Positions 1 through 12,526 of a stretch of 64,000 nt of DNA are shown in pieces. The position numbers and the translations under genes were made by a program. Source of the DNA: Agroathelia rolfsii (Eukaryota > Basidiomycota > Agaricomycetes > Amylocorticiales > Amylocorticiaceae); assembly GCA_018343915.1 (NCBI GenBank), contig JABRWF010000006.1, forward strand, positions 1,240,001-1,304,000, given 5' to 3'. The stretch's first letter is position 1. Each line of letters begins with the position of its first letter. The notes beneath the pieces are model-generated. The model had not been told where the DNA came from, did not search any database, and was given only the letters and a program-made list of their open reading frames with translations.

Positions 1-509
1 GAAATGAGACGAGAAAATAGCCAGTATAGCGAAGCAAAACAAACGTTTGAGGATAGCATTATATACATTGGGATCGTAAGATGCAAGCGACGATCTATAG
101 TATGCGGTCATGTGTGAGCCCATCCGTAACTGGATAGTAGAAGCAGAGTAATTATAATTAAGAGAGAGACCTCTGTCCATCCATAGGACGCGTTCACAGG
201 ACACAAAAAGGCCCAATTTTGCGCGAGTATTAAGTGTACGGAATGCAGACCGATCCTCGATTGTAAGACAGACTACGACCTAGAGATGATGGAGAAGGGC
301 AAGGAGCAATAGGGTGTCTGCTCATTACCGGCTCTTAGGCTTCTCTCTATTGGTAGGTCATGCTTCCTACTCCAAATAAGGCAGTAGACATCGTGACTCT
401 ATTCAAACCGACTAATAATAATAATCACAGACTACATTCTGGCCTCACAAACACCATGCAAAGGTTGCAATTCAACTATACACAATAAGGGCATTATAGG
501 GAACACTAG
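1..509. other. left-edge non-coding stretch
   Basis: I see no supported gene here. It lies beyond the 3' end of the minus-strand Rrn6-like gene and probably includes its 3' UTR. Stop codons are frequent in all frames and no splice-linked protein pattern is visible. It could also hold the 3' or 5' end of a gene lying off the left edge. Confidence 0.5.
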
Positions 510-3500
510 CTAAAAACCTCCTAGCCGTTTCTTCGCTGGCTTCTTATTTCCCATCAGCTGCCTCCCACCATGTAGTCCTGGTAACACTTGAGTTTGCGGA
601 ACCGGGTTTTGAGATTGAGAGGAAGACATAGTTGGCAAAGGCTGACTGCCTGCATAAGTTTGGCATGTAGTGTCACGTGTCGTCGGGAGAGCTAAGGAGG
701 TCATAGAAGGAGGTTGTGGCTTTTCAATTCTGGGAGGGGCTGTCTTTTGCAAGGCGGGTGGCAGAGTAGGCTGTGATGCCGCCGCCAGTGATAGATGTGG
801 TCGAAGATCCTGTTGCCTACGAAAGCGTTCGATGATAGGTCTTGTAGATTGGGATACACCGTATGGATCCGTGTATGCGTATGATTCGGGATCAGCTCCC
901 AGCTCCCAGTCTTGTAGGAGATAAGAAACTCCTAACGAAGTCTGCAGGGGTCCCATATCCATGGGAACATCACCATTTTGGTCATAATTATGTTTCTTAG
1001 CATGGCTATCCGATGCAACAACCCCACTCATCGGTTTCAAGAAGCCAAAGCGCACATAAGGTGGTTCGTCGTTGATCGTCATAGCTTCGGCGGCGAGGGA
1101 CATGGTTTCGATCTCGTCACTGGAGGTGTTGCTCTGACTAGTTTTTTCAAATGTATGGGCCGAGTAAACGTGGGATGAGAGACTAAGGTCTAAAGTGAGC
1201 TGGTGCATGTCCCGTAACTCTTTCTGTCGATGTTCATCTGCATGTTCGCGTCCAAAATCCAAACTGAAAGATTTCAGCCGTTGGAATGTCGATCCGCTAT
1301 TTTGACCAGTGATGTTTGGTGAGATCCTGTTGAGACTCGCAGTGATGTCATGAGACCAGGATGAACCTCTGCTCATGGCTTTATTGTTGATCCGCCCATC
1401 GATTAGTGCGTGGCAGCCCTTTTCCGAATGGAGAGCAGTTTGGGTGAAGAAATCCGATCGTGAAAATTCTGGCGGTTCATCGCCAGACCGTAAAATAAGG
1501 TCATGCCTATAATACTCTTGAGTAAACCTTTCATGATAATACTGGATAGGGAAACAAACTTACGTTGTAAGCATAGTGTCAGGCGGATGATCAAATTCTT
1601 TCCATATCCGAGGTATCCTATCAAGCACGTCGTAAAATTGCTCTGTATTGTCTGCGGCGGTATTGGGCCCGCTACTAAATATCCCTGACGCAGAATGAAC
1701 TTTCAAGCAACATATCTGAAAAACTGACGTACTTTGAAATGCTCCATCAAGGTGGAACTGTTCGGATTTAGTGGCTCCAGATGGTCCAGAATCTTGACGC
1801 TGAGAATCAAAAATGTCCCGAATGTGATGTAGACGATCCGACCATTCAAAGTTGGAGAATTCTTCGATGTCTGTTACATCGTGGGTCGAGACATCGGCGA
1901 ACAGGTATTCACCGCAGTAAACACTGCCTCTTGACGACATTTGCATAGCAAGGATACGATTCGACGTATCCCGGGATGGACTCCAGAATACAAAGCCATC
2001 ATGGGAATCGCTGCATGGAAGTACTGGGCTGATGGCGTTTGGAGCGTCATAGGCGCAAATTGCACCAAGGTTATCCCGCTGAACATCATATAGAGTGATC
2101 AACCCATTCTTGCGTGAAGTTAGGAAGCTAGATAATTCTAATAATACCAGGTAAATCTTCGGCAACTTTGCAAGCATTATAACAGGTCCTCACTTGAGGT
2201 ATCCACAATATGGGACTGAAGTGTGCGGTCCTTCTGGCGACCGTGCTTGAAAGCTAATAATGGCCGAAGTGGGGATCGGTTGTCGACCCAAATGATTTCT
2301 TTAGTCGTTACTATATTCGTCATATTATTACCGCCATCAAGTGGTCGAATCGAAGTGATTAATTCTGGTTGACAAGTTTGGAAAAGTTTCAGGTGAGAGT
2401 TACTGGTCTAATGAACCGTAAGTTAGGTTAGAATATGCACGAAAAGATAGTGGCGTACACGGGTATCATAGGCTCTAACAAAGGTGGAGGATGCTAAAAT
2501 AAAATTATCCGGATGTGGAGTCGCGGCAATACGCCAAAAACATTCATTTTCAATGCCCTCGGTAACGTATGCTATAACATCTCTACAAAAATGACTAGAG
2601 ATTTCAAACTAAATCAAGGATTTCAACTTACAGTGCTGGGGATCCGACACCCCATCTAAAAACTTTACCTCTATTATTGACGAAGAGTGGCGTTCTAGAC
2701 AAAGAACCCACAGCAATATCAACAATAGGCCTGTCATCTGTATGTTGACGCAACAACCGATCCACTTCGGTGACCTGGATAGTGCTATCATCATCCTTGC
2801 CGTCGCTTCCTGAACCGTCAATTCGCAAGGTCACTATAGCGCCCTGAGTTCGTACGACGAGATGATAATCTGGCAAATGCCCATGAGCAAATGATTAGTC
2901 GTCCAAGTCACACAGAGAACTCACGTGGTCGATCTGTAGTCGGTTTCTCGGCAGTGACAATTTGCATAATGGGAGTGTCGAATGTTTGGATGTTTTGCCT
3001 GTCTTTTACGTGTACACTTTGAACTTGTGGACGAAAGACGATCTTGGACTTTTTCTCTCTGACAAAGGGTGATAGATCTGTCGCCAAGTGCTTGCATCAG
3101 GTAAAGTTGGCTTCGTATGAGTACATAACATACTTAGACTGCATTGTGTTTCTCCCATGGGAAATGCCAGATAAGAAGGGTGGTGGTCATTGCCATGAAG
3201 CACAACAAGTGTATTCCCAGAATAGGGATCAAACTCTTCGAGGTTGCGCGCTTTATGAATTTCTTCAGTGACTTCCTCTCTGGTAAGCTCTGAAGGTACA
3301 TCGACATCAGGATAGAATGTTCGAAGGAATTGTACCTGAGTACAAGTGTCAACGAAATGGTAATAAGGGATTGTGTTAAGCAAACATACCCCCTGATCAC
3401 CACGTTCATTAACAGTAACAGTGGGCCTCGATAGAGAAAGGGGTCTTGTAGGTGGGAATATCATAGAGGGCCTGGATTTTGGGAGCAAACGCAAATCTGT

Positions 3501-3739
3501 CAAGTCGGTCAATAAATCCACAACAAGATCCATGAGAGCATCATACTCTGAGTCTCTGTAGATGCTGCAAATATCCAGCCCAGTCCTTGGTTTGTTTCAC
3601 GCAACGTAGCAGAATTCAACGCTCCAGTATCCAGTCTCGGATAGCACAAACCGTTTGATGAGGATGATTCGTGGGATACATGTTTTTTCTTTGTAGACTT
3701 CTTAGTGTCGGAGTGCTTGCTCGATGGCCAAAACTCCAT
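510..3739 (-). CDS. candidate RNA polymerase I initiation factor, Rrn6/TAF1C-like
   Basis: A multi-exon minus-strand gene whose main coding blocks lie near 3739-3540, 3533-3010, 2876-2640, 2177-1560 and 1376-510. The ATG at 3737-3739 opens MEFWPSSKHS. Further on come a YLAFPMGET segment and, after an intron, IQTFDTPIMQIVTAEKP. The middle alternates short hydrophobic strands with loops, as expected of a beta-propeller. The C-terminal third is Ser/Pro/Gln-rich and ends in a basic tail, KKPAKKRLGGF. Rrn6/TAF1C proteins are propeller subunits of the Pol I core factor (SL1 in animals) that recruit Pol I to the rDNA promoter, and the N-terminal PMGE and 'PI-QI' segments and the basic GF tail recall that family. 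The assignment rests on remembered family features, not an alignment; another WD-like nuclear protein is possible. The start lies 258 bp from the divergent uL3m gene. Confidence 0.5.
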
Positions 3740-3997
3740 TCCATAAGTGAATCAGTGAGAAGCCGTAAATAATGCCAAGGATTATTGAAGGAGAGGACGA
3801 TCAAACAATAGCTGAATATGATGGGTGGCCGAGTGATTAGGTAGTGTGTACTAAGGTCACTTGTAAAGAATTGTGATGAGATCACCAAGAGGAAAGTGTA
3901 TCGGGACTTTCCGACTTCAACTCTGAGAGCGAGTTCAGCTTCCGGCGTTTGTGATTTATTATTGCCTTTCGCAGTTACTCTCTCTTCTCTCCGCGCA

Positions 3998-5172
3998 ATG
4001 TTTAGTCTCGGTCTGCAGAGGCCCACTGTCTTCGTCCTCAGATGCAGGGCTATTCATACCTCTGTTGCTAATGGTGCAGCTGCATCAACAAGTGCATCCA
4101 CTGTCTCTGCTGCTCCCGCAAAATGGACACCTGAGTCCCTGCGTACCGGTCTCATTGCCAAAAAGCGCGGCATGACGGTTATGTGGGATAACCATGGTGC
4201 TAGAGTACCAGTCACTGTCCTTCAAGTGCGTGCTACTCTCTCTCCTTGCTATGTCTTGCGCGTTACTGAAGCTTTTGCCCGCTTCTCTAGCTGGAGAATT
4301 GCCATGTAACTGCCAATATTCGAACTGTGCGCCGGGACCGCACAGAGTACCATGCTGTCCAAGTAGCGGCGTCAGACAAGGCTTCGAAGAACACAACAAA
4401 ACAGATGGCAGGTCACTTTAAGAAGGCTGGCGTATCTCCCAAGCGCATAGTCAAAGAATTTCCCGTGACTCCTGATGCTCATGTTCCAGTTGGTGAGTGT
4501 ACTAAACCTGGTAGCTGGTCATAGTATTAATTGAAGCATCAGGCACCAAGCTTTCTGCAATTCACTTTGTGCCCGGCCAATATGTTGATCTAGTTGCCAA
4601 ATCGTGCGTACAAGCTTGGATATTATAAAACTTCACTTGACTTTCGCTTTCTAGTATCGGCAAGGGCTTTCAGGGCGGTATGAAGCGATGGAACTTTAAG
4701 GGTTTGAGGGCTAGTCATGGTGTTTCAATTTCACATCGTTCTGCAGGTTCTACTGGTGCACACCAGGTTTGTACCTTCATCCTGTCTGATCTTTTCCATT
4801 TCATTAATATTTCCCAAATATTAGGACCCTGGTAGGGTATGGCCAGGCAAGAAAATGGCTGGTCGGCTCGGTAACGAGCGCATCACCGTCCAAAACTTAT
4901 TTGTTGTCCGTGTTGACAGTGACCTGGACATAATCTATGTCAAAGGTGCTGTTCCCGGCGTAGATGACGCAGACGTCATGGTGCGAGACGCCAAGAAGAA
5001 AATAATAAGCCTTGCACGGGCGGCAAATATGAAAGGTTTATACGACAAGGTTCTTCCCAAGGGTCTGGTCGATCTCCCATTCCCGGCTGGAACTGCAGAA
5101 ATGGCAAAGGACTTGCCTACCGTAATTACTGCTGTCTCTCCCCGTTCCAGCCCCTTCTTGCCCATGGAATGA
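3998..5172 (+). CDS. MRPL3: mitochondrial large-subunit ribosomal protein uL3m
   Basis: Five exons can be joined in frame: 3998-4225, 4291-4492, 4543-4603, 4655-4766 and 4825-5172. The product begins with an Arg- and Ser-rich presequence ([20 protein letters not shown]), then [17 protein letters not shown], the typical N-terminal uL3 segment. [15 protein letters not shown], followed by [20 protein letters not shown] and [13 protein letters not shown], is the uL3 signature region that reaches towards the peptidyl-transferase centre. The protein acts in the mitochondrial ribosome. The ATG at 3998 was chosen because the targeting peptide follows it directly; an in-frame ATG at 3896 would add 34 residues before the presequence and is less likely. 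It shares a 258-bp divergent promoter with the Rrn6-like gene. Confidence 0.93.
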
Positions 5173-5398
5173 TTAATTATACACGGGCTTCTTTGATATT
5201 ACCTTACTCGTAATTTGTTTTACTGTATAGACGCTGGCTTGCCGTGGTAGTTACACTTTAATGGAATGGTTTGCCGGAAGCAAAAATGCGAAATATAACT
5301 CTCCCTTGGAGTAGCGGTGCCATGACGCTGCCAGTGTGCCTACTACGCTACTTTCTTTCCAGTACCAATTCCAACGTTCGACTTTGCCTTTCTGTATC

Positions 5399-7009
5399 AT
5401 GGAGACCAGTATTGCCATTGACTTAGAAGAGCGGCCACTTTTAGTTCAAATTGCATCGTACAATACGAACTTGCAAGGTCTCCAAGGCGTTCCACAAGAC
5501 CTAGTCGATTGGATCTCCCCTACTTTTCGAGTATCGTCTTTTCTATCAAGAGAGACGCATGCACCAGATATTGTTACTGTTGGCTTTCAGGAACTATTGC
5601 CGCTTCATCTTGGATGTCAGTTCTATTTGAGATGGCCGATTTTTGGTCTTACGTTTATTAATTTCGTTTGTTCTTTGCAACGATCATTATAGTGCTGGGT
5701 TTGTCCGCCAATGTATTGGACAACAGGGCCGACCACATCTTGAAAGAAATCGAGAAACATGCTCCAAATGGGGAACAATACTCGCTCATAGGAAAGGTCG
5801 TTAGCGGCTGCGTTGCCCTCTTGGTCTATGCTAGAGATGATGGTATTGCCCGTAGGATCGTCGATGTCCAAACACAATGGACAACATGTGGTCCAGGTTG
5901 GATGAGCAATAAAGGTGGATTTTCATCATTTTACCTACGAAAATAACTTACAGAAGCTGCATGTTTAGGTGCTGTTGGCTTGAGGTTTCGTGTCCCATCT
6001 CCAAATGCTGGGCCAGGCGAAACATACACGTGGGTTCTATGCGTCTCCTCTCCTAAATTACACACCCATTGACTATATAAATTTTAATAGATTCGTGTGC
6101 GCACACCTAACGGCACACGCACACAAACTAAACTCTAGAATATCGGACTACAAGCATATCGTCAGCTCCTTGCTTTTCCCGCCAATATCAGGCTCCCCTG
6201 CCTCGTCTGCTCCTACCACAATGTATTCTACCTCTCACCTATTCTTCTTTGGGGACCTTAACTTCCGAATCGTTCTTCCTGAAAATCACGAACTCTCTGC
6301 GGACATCAAGGAATATGGATTACCCCAAGTCCTTGATTCTCAAGTCAATCGTGAGAAGTTGAAGGAATACGATCAGCTGACCGTTGAGAAGAGGAAGGGG
6401 AGCATATTCCAGAGCTTGCATGAGGGAGACTTTTGGAAGTTCAAGTGTAGTTACAAGTACAAGCTTGGTGAAGTGGACAGATACAGGTACTATTCGTGGC
6501 ATTTCCTTCCTCGCTAGTTTCAAAGACATACTGATATTTGCTCTCCTTTTCCAGCACGCTTCGAACACCTTCATGGACCGATAGGGTTCTGTACGCGACG
6601 CACACCGACTCCCCCCAGAGCCCAGAAAGCTCCCAAATCAAGAATATACTATATACCTCTATACCCTCCTATACCACATCAGACCATGTATGTATTCCTA
6701 TCCCCTTTCCATTATTGATTCTCCTTCGGTTAACCTCGCACAAACCAGAAACCTATCGTCACTCTACTTCTTGTCCCCCAACCCAATCCAGCCCAGTCAT
6801 CATCGGATAGCAAGCCGCCTATACTTCAGCTTCCTAAAGGTTTCAACCCTCAGCCAGGCTCGAATCTAACTTTGAAACGATATATTGGCCTAACACTAGA
6901 TCGCACTGTCGGTATCCTGTGGACGATGCTTATATGGCTCGGCTTTGGTTGGGCTGCTGTCGGACTGTTTAGCTACCTTGTCTTCTGGGCAGCTCCTTCA
7001 TCTGATTAA
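5399..7009 (+). CDS. inositol polyphosphate 5-phosphatase with C-terminal membrane anchor
   Basis: A spliced gene encoding an INPP5c catalytic domain. Hallmarks in order are VTVGFQELLPLHL (the catalytic Glu), WMSNKGAVGLRF after an intron, FVCAHLTAHAHKLNSR, FFFGDLNFRI, TPSWTDRVLYA and TSDHKPIVTLLLVPQ. These are the DNase-I-like fold motifs that bind Mg and the 5-phosphate of phosphoinositides or soluble inositol phosphates. After the catalytic domain a Pro-rich linker leads to a hydrophobic segment (GILWTMLIWLGFGWAAVGLF, continuing SYLVFW) eight residues or fewer from the stop, so the enzyme is probably tail-anchored with its active site in the cytosol. The start is the ATG at 5399; an in-frame ATG at 5336 would add 21 residues without recognisable sequence. 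It is tandem to uL3m, 226 bp downstream. Confidence 0.9.
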
Positions 7010-7285
7010 GCGGCTTCATTTGCTGGCTGGATGATTGTACATATTTGTATTTTTTTTTCATGGGGTTGGCATCTGTTAGCTTAGTGGAGTATACCCGTAT
7101 ATTTATCAATGTACATGAATTAGTTTCAGAATGGGACTATAAGTTGCAAAACACATAAAAAGACAAAGCTGTAAATATTATGCTCATAAAGCTTGTATAT
7201 GACGAGGTATATGCCGAGTAATTAAATCCGTATGGATTGTTCACAACCAATTCTCTCTTTTACACACATCCAGTCCTGTATATCT

Positions 7286-9888
7286 CTAAGGTCGAACTGC
7301 AACCTCTTCCTCTTCTTCAGACTGCATAAGTGGCTGCGCGGCGTCGAGATCTTCCACATCATCCGCCGCGACAGAGCTGGGAAAACGAACAAATAACAGC
7401 ACAACGAAGGAGGTCGTCAAAAGTGCTGCTGAAACCGCAAATATCGTCCAGGGCATCGTGGCTACGGTGTTGGAGTATACTGTACCAAATATAGCTGGAC
7501 CCAGGACACCCATACTGATTATCAGAAGAAAACAAAACGATAAAAAAAAGTATTAGCTATAGTCTTCTAGGATTATATCGGCATAAAGACACGAACCAAA
7601 TTGCTTGAATAACACCAAGCGCGCCAAAGACTTTACCCGTCTCTGCTTGGGCACCTGGATACGAAGAAGCGTACAACTCCACCGCAACGCTCTGGATCGT
7701 CGGACCAAATCCGGTCCCGAGAGAGGTAAGAGTGGTGACCGCGACAAAGGCGGTACCGTTCGTGATTGACCCGGTTGCGCTAGCGGCAATGATATCGATG
7801 ACAAGTGAGGCTCGTGCCAGATTGAGGTCGAAGGCGAGGGCTTTTTGTAGGAAAGAGGAGGAAGGCGAGATCGTATGCTCGTTAGATCTAGAGCTAGTGA
7901 CAGAGGGAGGCCGGGGACCGGTATTGTCTTCCGAGGTAAGTAGGGGTTCAGAAGGTGTTGGATGTAGTCGAACGGCAGGGAGTGCTGGTTTGAAGAATTT
8001 GAAAATGACTGAATGGGTTCAAATCAGTGAGGGTGAAACGATGTAAAAGACAACATTGATGGTTTACCAGGTAAGATAAAAGTTAAGACTATGGCCCTAG
8101 ATGCCCCAATTGTGCTCATATAGTATCCGATCTGTGAGGATATCAAATCAGTTCATATAATATGTAAAGGATTGGTGGCTGGCTGACTTACATCGACCGA
8201 TGTCCAACCGAACATAAGCGAAGTATATTGTATATTATAAGGAAACGAACCCTGTAGGTACTTCTAGTTGACCGTCTGCCAGACAAACCAATGCTATGAT
8301 ACTCACAAAAATGCAAATTACACAAGCGTAAGCAATAGCGACACAAGTCAGATTCCAGTTCCTTCCCCTTTTCCTACCCTGCCTATCCCTTACCACAGTG
8401 GGTAAAACAATAGCCAAGGGCTGTAGGAAACCAAACAAGCGTCTGACCCATGTCTTGGCGGGATGGTGCTGGTTTAGATTGTCCTTGTATATTTGCTGGG
8501 CTTTCATTCGCTTGGCTGCCGAAAGCGACTCGGGGATGACAAGCCAGATCATAAGGCCGTAAACGATATGGATTGCCGTAGCAAAGTAGAAGACAGATAA
8601 AATATTGTTGGAATATTTGACCAGAAGGCCGCCGAGTGTTGGTCCAATACCCATACCTGTGAAAAGGAGACCGGTCGAGAGGGCAAATACACGCGATCGA
8701 GACGAGCTATCGGTAGTGTCGGCCACATATGCATGCGTTGCAGCAACACCCGTTGTCATTCCTGAAGAAAAAGGAATTAATTGGGAGTCAATGTGCTTAG
8801 AGAGGAAGTATTAACCTCCAAATACACCCTCAATAATAGGACCAACGACCAAGAACCAGTATTTTCCAGGCAAATTTCGGAAGAAGAAGGCCACGAAGAT
8901 GAAGTTGAAGTCCGTAATAAGAAGACCAAGGATAGAAAGTCCCATAACAATCGTTCGACCATGTCGATCGGAATACTAGAATAAAAAGTAAAATAAAAAT
9001 TCATTCAGAAGATTACATAGAGTACTCACGGGGCTCCACAAACCAGTGGTAGCTGCACTTAGTATCCCGGTTGAAGTTGCAATGACTAAATTGATCCATG
9101 GTATGTCAGATATAAAGCAGAAATCTCTTCTCTGAATCCGGCTTGCTAACCCGCAGAGAGCTTGGCGACTTGTGCCTGCACTAGAGGATCCTTCATACAT
9201 TCACTCTGACCCGCCCTGGTATCGGGCGAGTCATATACAACTATAGGGGTTGATTCACTTGTGTTACTATTGGCACCATAATAGTCGGTTGATGGTAATC
9301 CATGAAGAGGGCCACTTGGCATTGCGAAGTCCGATGAAGTACCCATATAGGGTAGCTGGGTGCCTGTACTAATTTCTGGCTTGTGCACTTGACAGACAAG
9401 AACAGAATATCTTAGTAGTAATGATTAGCCAAGAGGAACACTCGATGAATATCATGGACAAATTTACATTTCAATTCTTGGGGCGATTGTTGCGGACATA
9501 GCCGTTGCCGTGAATGGAATCATAGCCAGAAGCCTAACAGTGTATACAAGTCAAATTGGATATCGAGCCAATTCAACGAGAAATTTAGGGCGGACCACCA
9601 ATATGTTGGTCGTTTGTACCACGGCAGACGGGCACGATGAATAGCTTCATCTACATCGTCGTTAGAAGCTGCTTCTGATGCTGTTCCTTCCGTAAGTAGT
9701 GTATTAGTACCCTCCGGACGAGTGTGCGCTAGTTCCTGTAGTAGCTCGGCGGTGGACTCTTGCACGCCTCCTTCAGGAAAGAGGAGGCCCTCTGGATTAG
9801 GGAGCAATACTCCAGTGGGCGACTGCGGTCGCGATGGTCTCTGTCTCGACCTCGAGCTGGAGTAGAGGCGTGGGGTCCGGGAGGACAT
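7286..9888 (-). CDS. major facilitator superfamily transporter
   Basis: Minus-strand multi-exon gene with start ATG at 9886-9888 (MSSRTPRLYSSSRSRQRPSR) and stop at 7286. A Ser/Arg/Pro-rich cytosolic N-terminus of about 90 residues ends in RLPWYKRPTYWWLLAMIPF, where the intron falls inside the WW codon pair, and opens TM1. A hydrophilic loop of about 80 residues (CHKPEIS-like start, many Ser/Thr) separates TM1 from TM2. Then come GLWSPYSDRHGRT (MFS motif A) and GMTTGVAATHAYVADTT with GMGIGPTLGGLLVKY (motif-C region). A central hydrophilic loop (AKRMKAQQIYKDNLNQHH) divides the two six-helix halves. The arrangement resembles the tetracycline-resistance-like or hippocampus-abundant-transcript branch of MFS proteins in fungi. 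The substrate cannot be read from sequence. The C-terminus is acidic (SEEEEEVAVRP). Confidence 0.85.
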
Positions 9889-10216
9889 GATGAGCAGAAG
9901 CAAAGGGCTGCTATCTGCGGCAATGAGGAAGAAGTATGAAACAATCCTGCTGCGGATATTGCATATCGGTAGACCGTGCTACAAGGCACGATAGCATGCA
10001 CCCAATGATGCAGTAAGTTACATCAGCCCATGTTGCCGGTTGCGGCATTTCGAAAATTCGACCGGACAGCGGACAGATCACTAATCAAAAGTGTACCACT
10101 ATGTAATATCAATGACTCAATCAACTACACTTTTGATAACTGCCAGTGACGACAAGTAACAACTCTAATTAATCCGCAAGCTTATCTGGCTTCAGGCTTA
10201 TCTCCCATCTGCCGTC
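9889..10216. promoter_or_regulatory. divergent intergenic promoter region
   Basis: 328 bp separate the start codons of the MFS transporter (-) and GMF (+), so both promoters must lie here. A 3' portion contains a duplicated motif: 'aaaagtgta' near 10087 and 'acttttgat' near 10128, forming a loose inverted repeat. No canonical TATA box is obvious. Confidence 0.45.
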
Positions 10217-10821
10217 ATGGTCAGTATTCTAAATGCGCAATACCAATCTATATTGCTAGTAATTACATGTCGTTTTCGCTAGTCCCACACCGTCGACATC
10301 CCTCAGAAAGTTAAGGACTCCTTGCGCAAGTTCAGGTTTGCCAAGCGTAATAGCGGCCATGCTGCCCTCATAATCAAGATCAACAAGAAGAATCTTATCA
10401 TGGAGGAGGACGAGCAGTTCGATGATATATCCATCGAAGACCTAGCAGAAGGTATGCATCTCATCCCTCACTATATAATTACATGAGATCAAGCATAACC
10501 ATCTCACTTCATCAGAACTACCGGAGAACTCGCCACGATACGTCGTGCTTTCGTACGAGCTCGAGCACAGAGATGGACGTAAATCGTTTCCACTAGTGCT
10601 CATCAACTGGGCTCCCACCTCTAGCGAGATGGGGATGATGACGTTGCACGCCAGTTCGCTGATTGAGTTCCAGAATACGGTATATCCCATTGCTCATGTG
10701 TGGTTCTCGAGGCTGATCCTGGGGTTTTCCCCTTCAGGTTGATGTTAGCAGAGTAATTGAAATCAGGGACGGCGCTGAATCTCTGACGACAGAGGCGCTC
10801 AATGCTAAACTTCTAGGTTGA
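10217..10821 (+). CDS. GMF1: glia maturation factor (ADF-homology actin regulator)
   Basis: Four exons: 10217-10219, 10283-10451, 10516-10679 and 10738-10821. Exon 1 contains only the ATG, followed by a GTCAGT donor. The product reads SHTVDIPQKVKDSLRKFRFA, then a region with ISIEDLAEELPENSPRYVVL, SYELEHRDGRKSFPLVLINW and VSRVIEIRDGAESLTTEAL. This is the complete ADF-H fold of GMF, about 140 residues. GMF (Aim7 in yeast) binds Arp2/3 and removes branches from actin networks. The conserved KFRF, LP-SPRYVVLSYE and DGR-SFPLVLI segments distinguish it from cofilin. The start-codon-only exon is inferred from the lack of a suitable ATG in exon 2 and from splice signals. The gene converges with PIG-M, with 68 bp between the stop codons. 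Confidence 0.93.
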
Positions 10822-10889
10822 CCGAACAACAGACTATTTTTGCAGTCCGCACCACAAACAAAGGAGTACTGTACTAGTATTGCTATAAA

Positions 10890-12526
10890 TTATTCCACAA
10901 ACGCTCGATTGATAATCCTGTCCGGTGAGGTCGTGTCAGCCCTTGCAACGAAGATATACAAGCGATCAAACATCTTACAAGACACATTGTACGAATCCAA
11001 AACAGCACACAACACCCAGGAATTCCCCACTACATATATCAGACCGCGCACCCAGACTCCAAAGAATACCTGATCTCCCAGAAACTCTAGTTTGTACGCT
11101 TCTGCTAGCCAAAGAGCTTGAACAGCGGCCCAAACGGCAACGCACAGGAGAGCGTTCCGGGTCGACATATGAAGATGCGGTATTAGAAGTGGCAGCAAGA
11201 GAAGGTACCAAAGAAAATACTATAGCATAAAACATATTTAATTCGACAACGATTAAGATATTGCAGCCCACCCACCTGTGACGTGCAGACCTTGTTGAAC
11301 ACCACAAAAACAACGGTTTGGACGAACCAAGCCAGAACCAGATCCTGTTTTCTTCTTCCAAAGAGCAGCCCCGAACCAATCGTCAGAGTCATCTGGGGAA
11401 GAAAAGAAACCAGAGGGCTACGCAAGATGGCTTGCCCAGCCGAGAGAACTTGAGGCAGATCCGAGGATACGTCCGGATAGGTCAGGTATGTCAGATAGAA
11501 GTACGGGGAAAAGTTATGACGGTGGTCTAAGCGATGCAAATGGTATAGGTAGCTTTCATAGAGGAATGGGTACCCCCATCTGTATGTAGACCAGTAAATT
11601 GAATTTTCGAATGAAATGGGCGGAAAACATACATCAAGTAGCATACAATGCCCAGTGAAAAGAAAGTACCTGCGCTGAGGACGAAGAACCTGACTGTTCG
11701 CCAATTCACGATGGTGCATAACCACGGCCTAAAGCCCCGCATGGGTGCTTGCTCACTCGGAAAGGAGGCTCGGGCCCCGATGATGGACAAACAAGAGATG
11801 GCATAGAATGCTGGGTATATTTTCCAATGCGCACCAATACCAATGAAGACGGCAGCGAGGTCCCATCGTTCATGAAGCGCGTTGTAGAGGGCAGCTAGAA
11901 CCCAGAAGGACAAAACAGATTCGGAAGACCCACGGGTAGATATTCCAATCACAAGTGGGTTTAGCAGATGCGACGCTGCTAATAGAGCCGAGCGCTGTTC
12001 TGGATCAGTCGCAGGCTTTGAGGCATCCTTCTTGGCTCGGTTATTATGATCTTGGGATTCAGAAGTTTGAAGGAGTGTATGTTTCAAGAGTTGGTATATG
12101 AGCAGTCCATTGACGATGTCGCAGAGAGCAAACAGGTATTTCCCGAACGAAGGATGAATGGTGTGGTTTGGAATGAGCAAAACGGCTAACAACGGGGTGT
12201 AGCGATATGTTGCTCGCTCATATGGGCTGGATGTAATAAACATATTGGTCACAAGTTTAAATAGTAGCAAAAAAGAGTACATCAAACCTTCCAATAGTGT
12301 GCCAGTTACTAACGCTTGTCGAATCAGAACCACCAAGCACAAATCGTGCGGCGTCACTGAAGACGCGGTAGTCAACGTCCGTGTATTTCACGACAGAGTG
12401 GGCATCATGCCATTCGCTATAGAGTATGAGAGTAATGCGTATTATAACAGATAGAAACAGCACAAATGGAAAGCTAGATAGTAGTCGCTTGAGTCGAGCG
12501 ACATGGTCATTCATGTGATCACGCAT
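10890..12526 (-). CDS. GPI14: GPI mannosyltransferase I (PIG-M/Gpi14)
   Basis: Start ATG at 12524-12526 (MRDHMNDHVARLKRLLSSFP), followed by a first membrane helix and KYTDVDYRVFSDAARFVLGG. The luminal DxD-type motif after TM1 is characteristic of this GT50 family. Exon 2 gives SPYERATYRYTPLLAVLLIP and GKYLFALCDIVNGLLIYQLL, both strongly conserved in PIG-M. Later helices include HWKIYPAFYAISCLSIIG and a C-terminal LWLAEAYKLEFLGDQVFFGV. The enzyme adds the first mannose from dolichol-phosphate-mannose to the GPI precursor in the ER lumen. Internal introns are visible near 12300, 11600 and 11240. The frame closes at 10890, leaving about 30 extra residues beyond the usual C-terminus, so a last intron or an earlier stop is possible. 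It converges with GMF. Confidence 0.9.
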
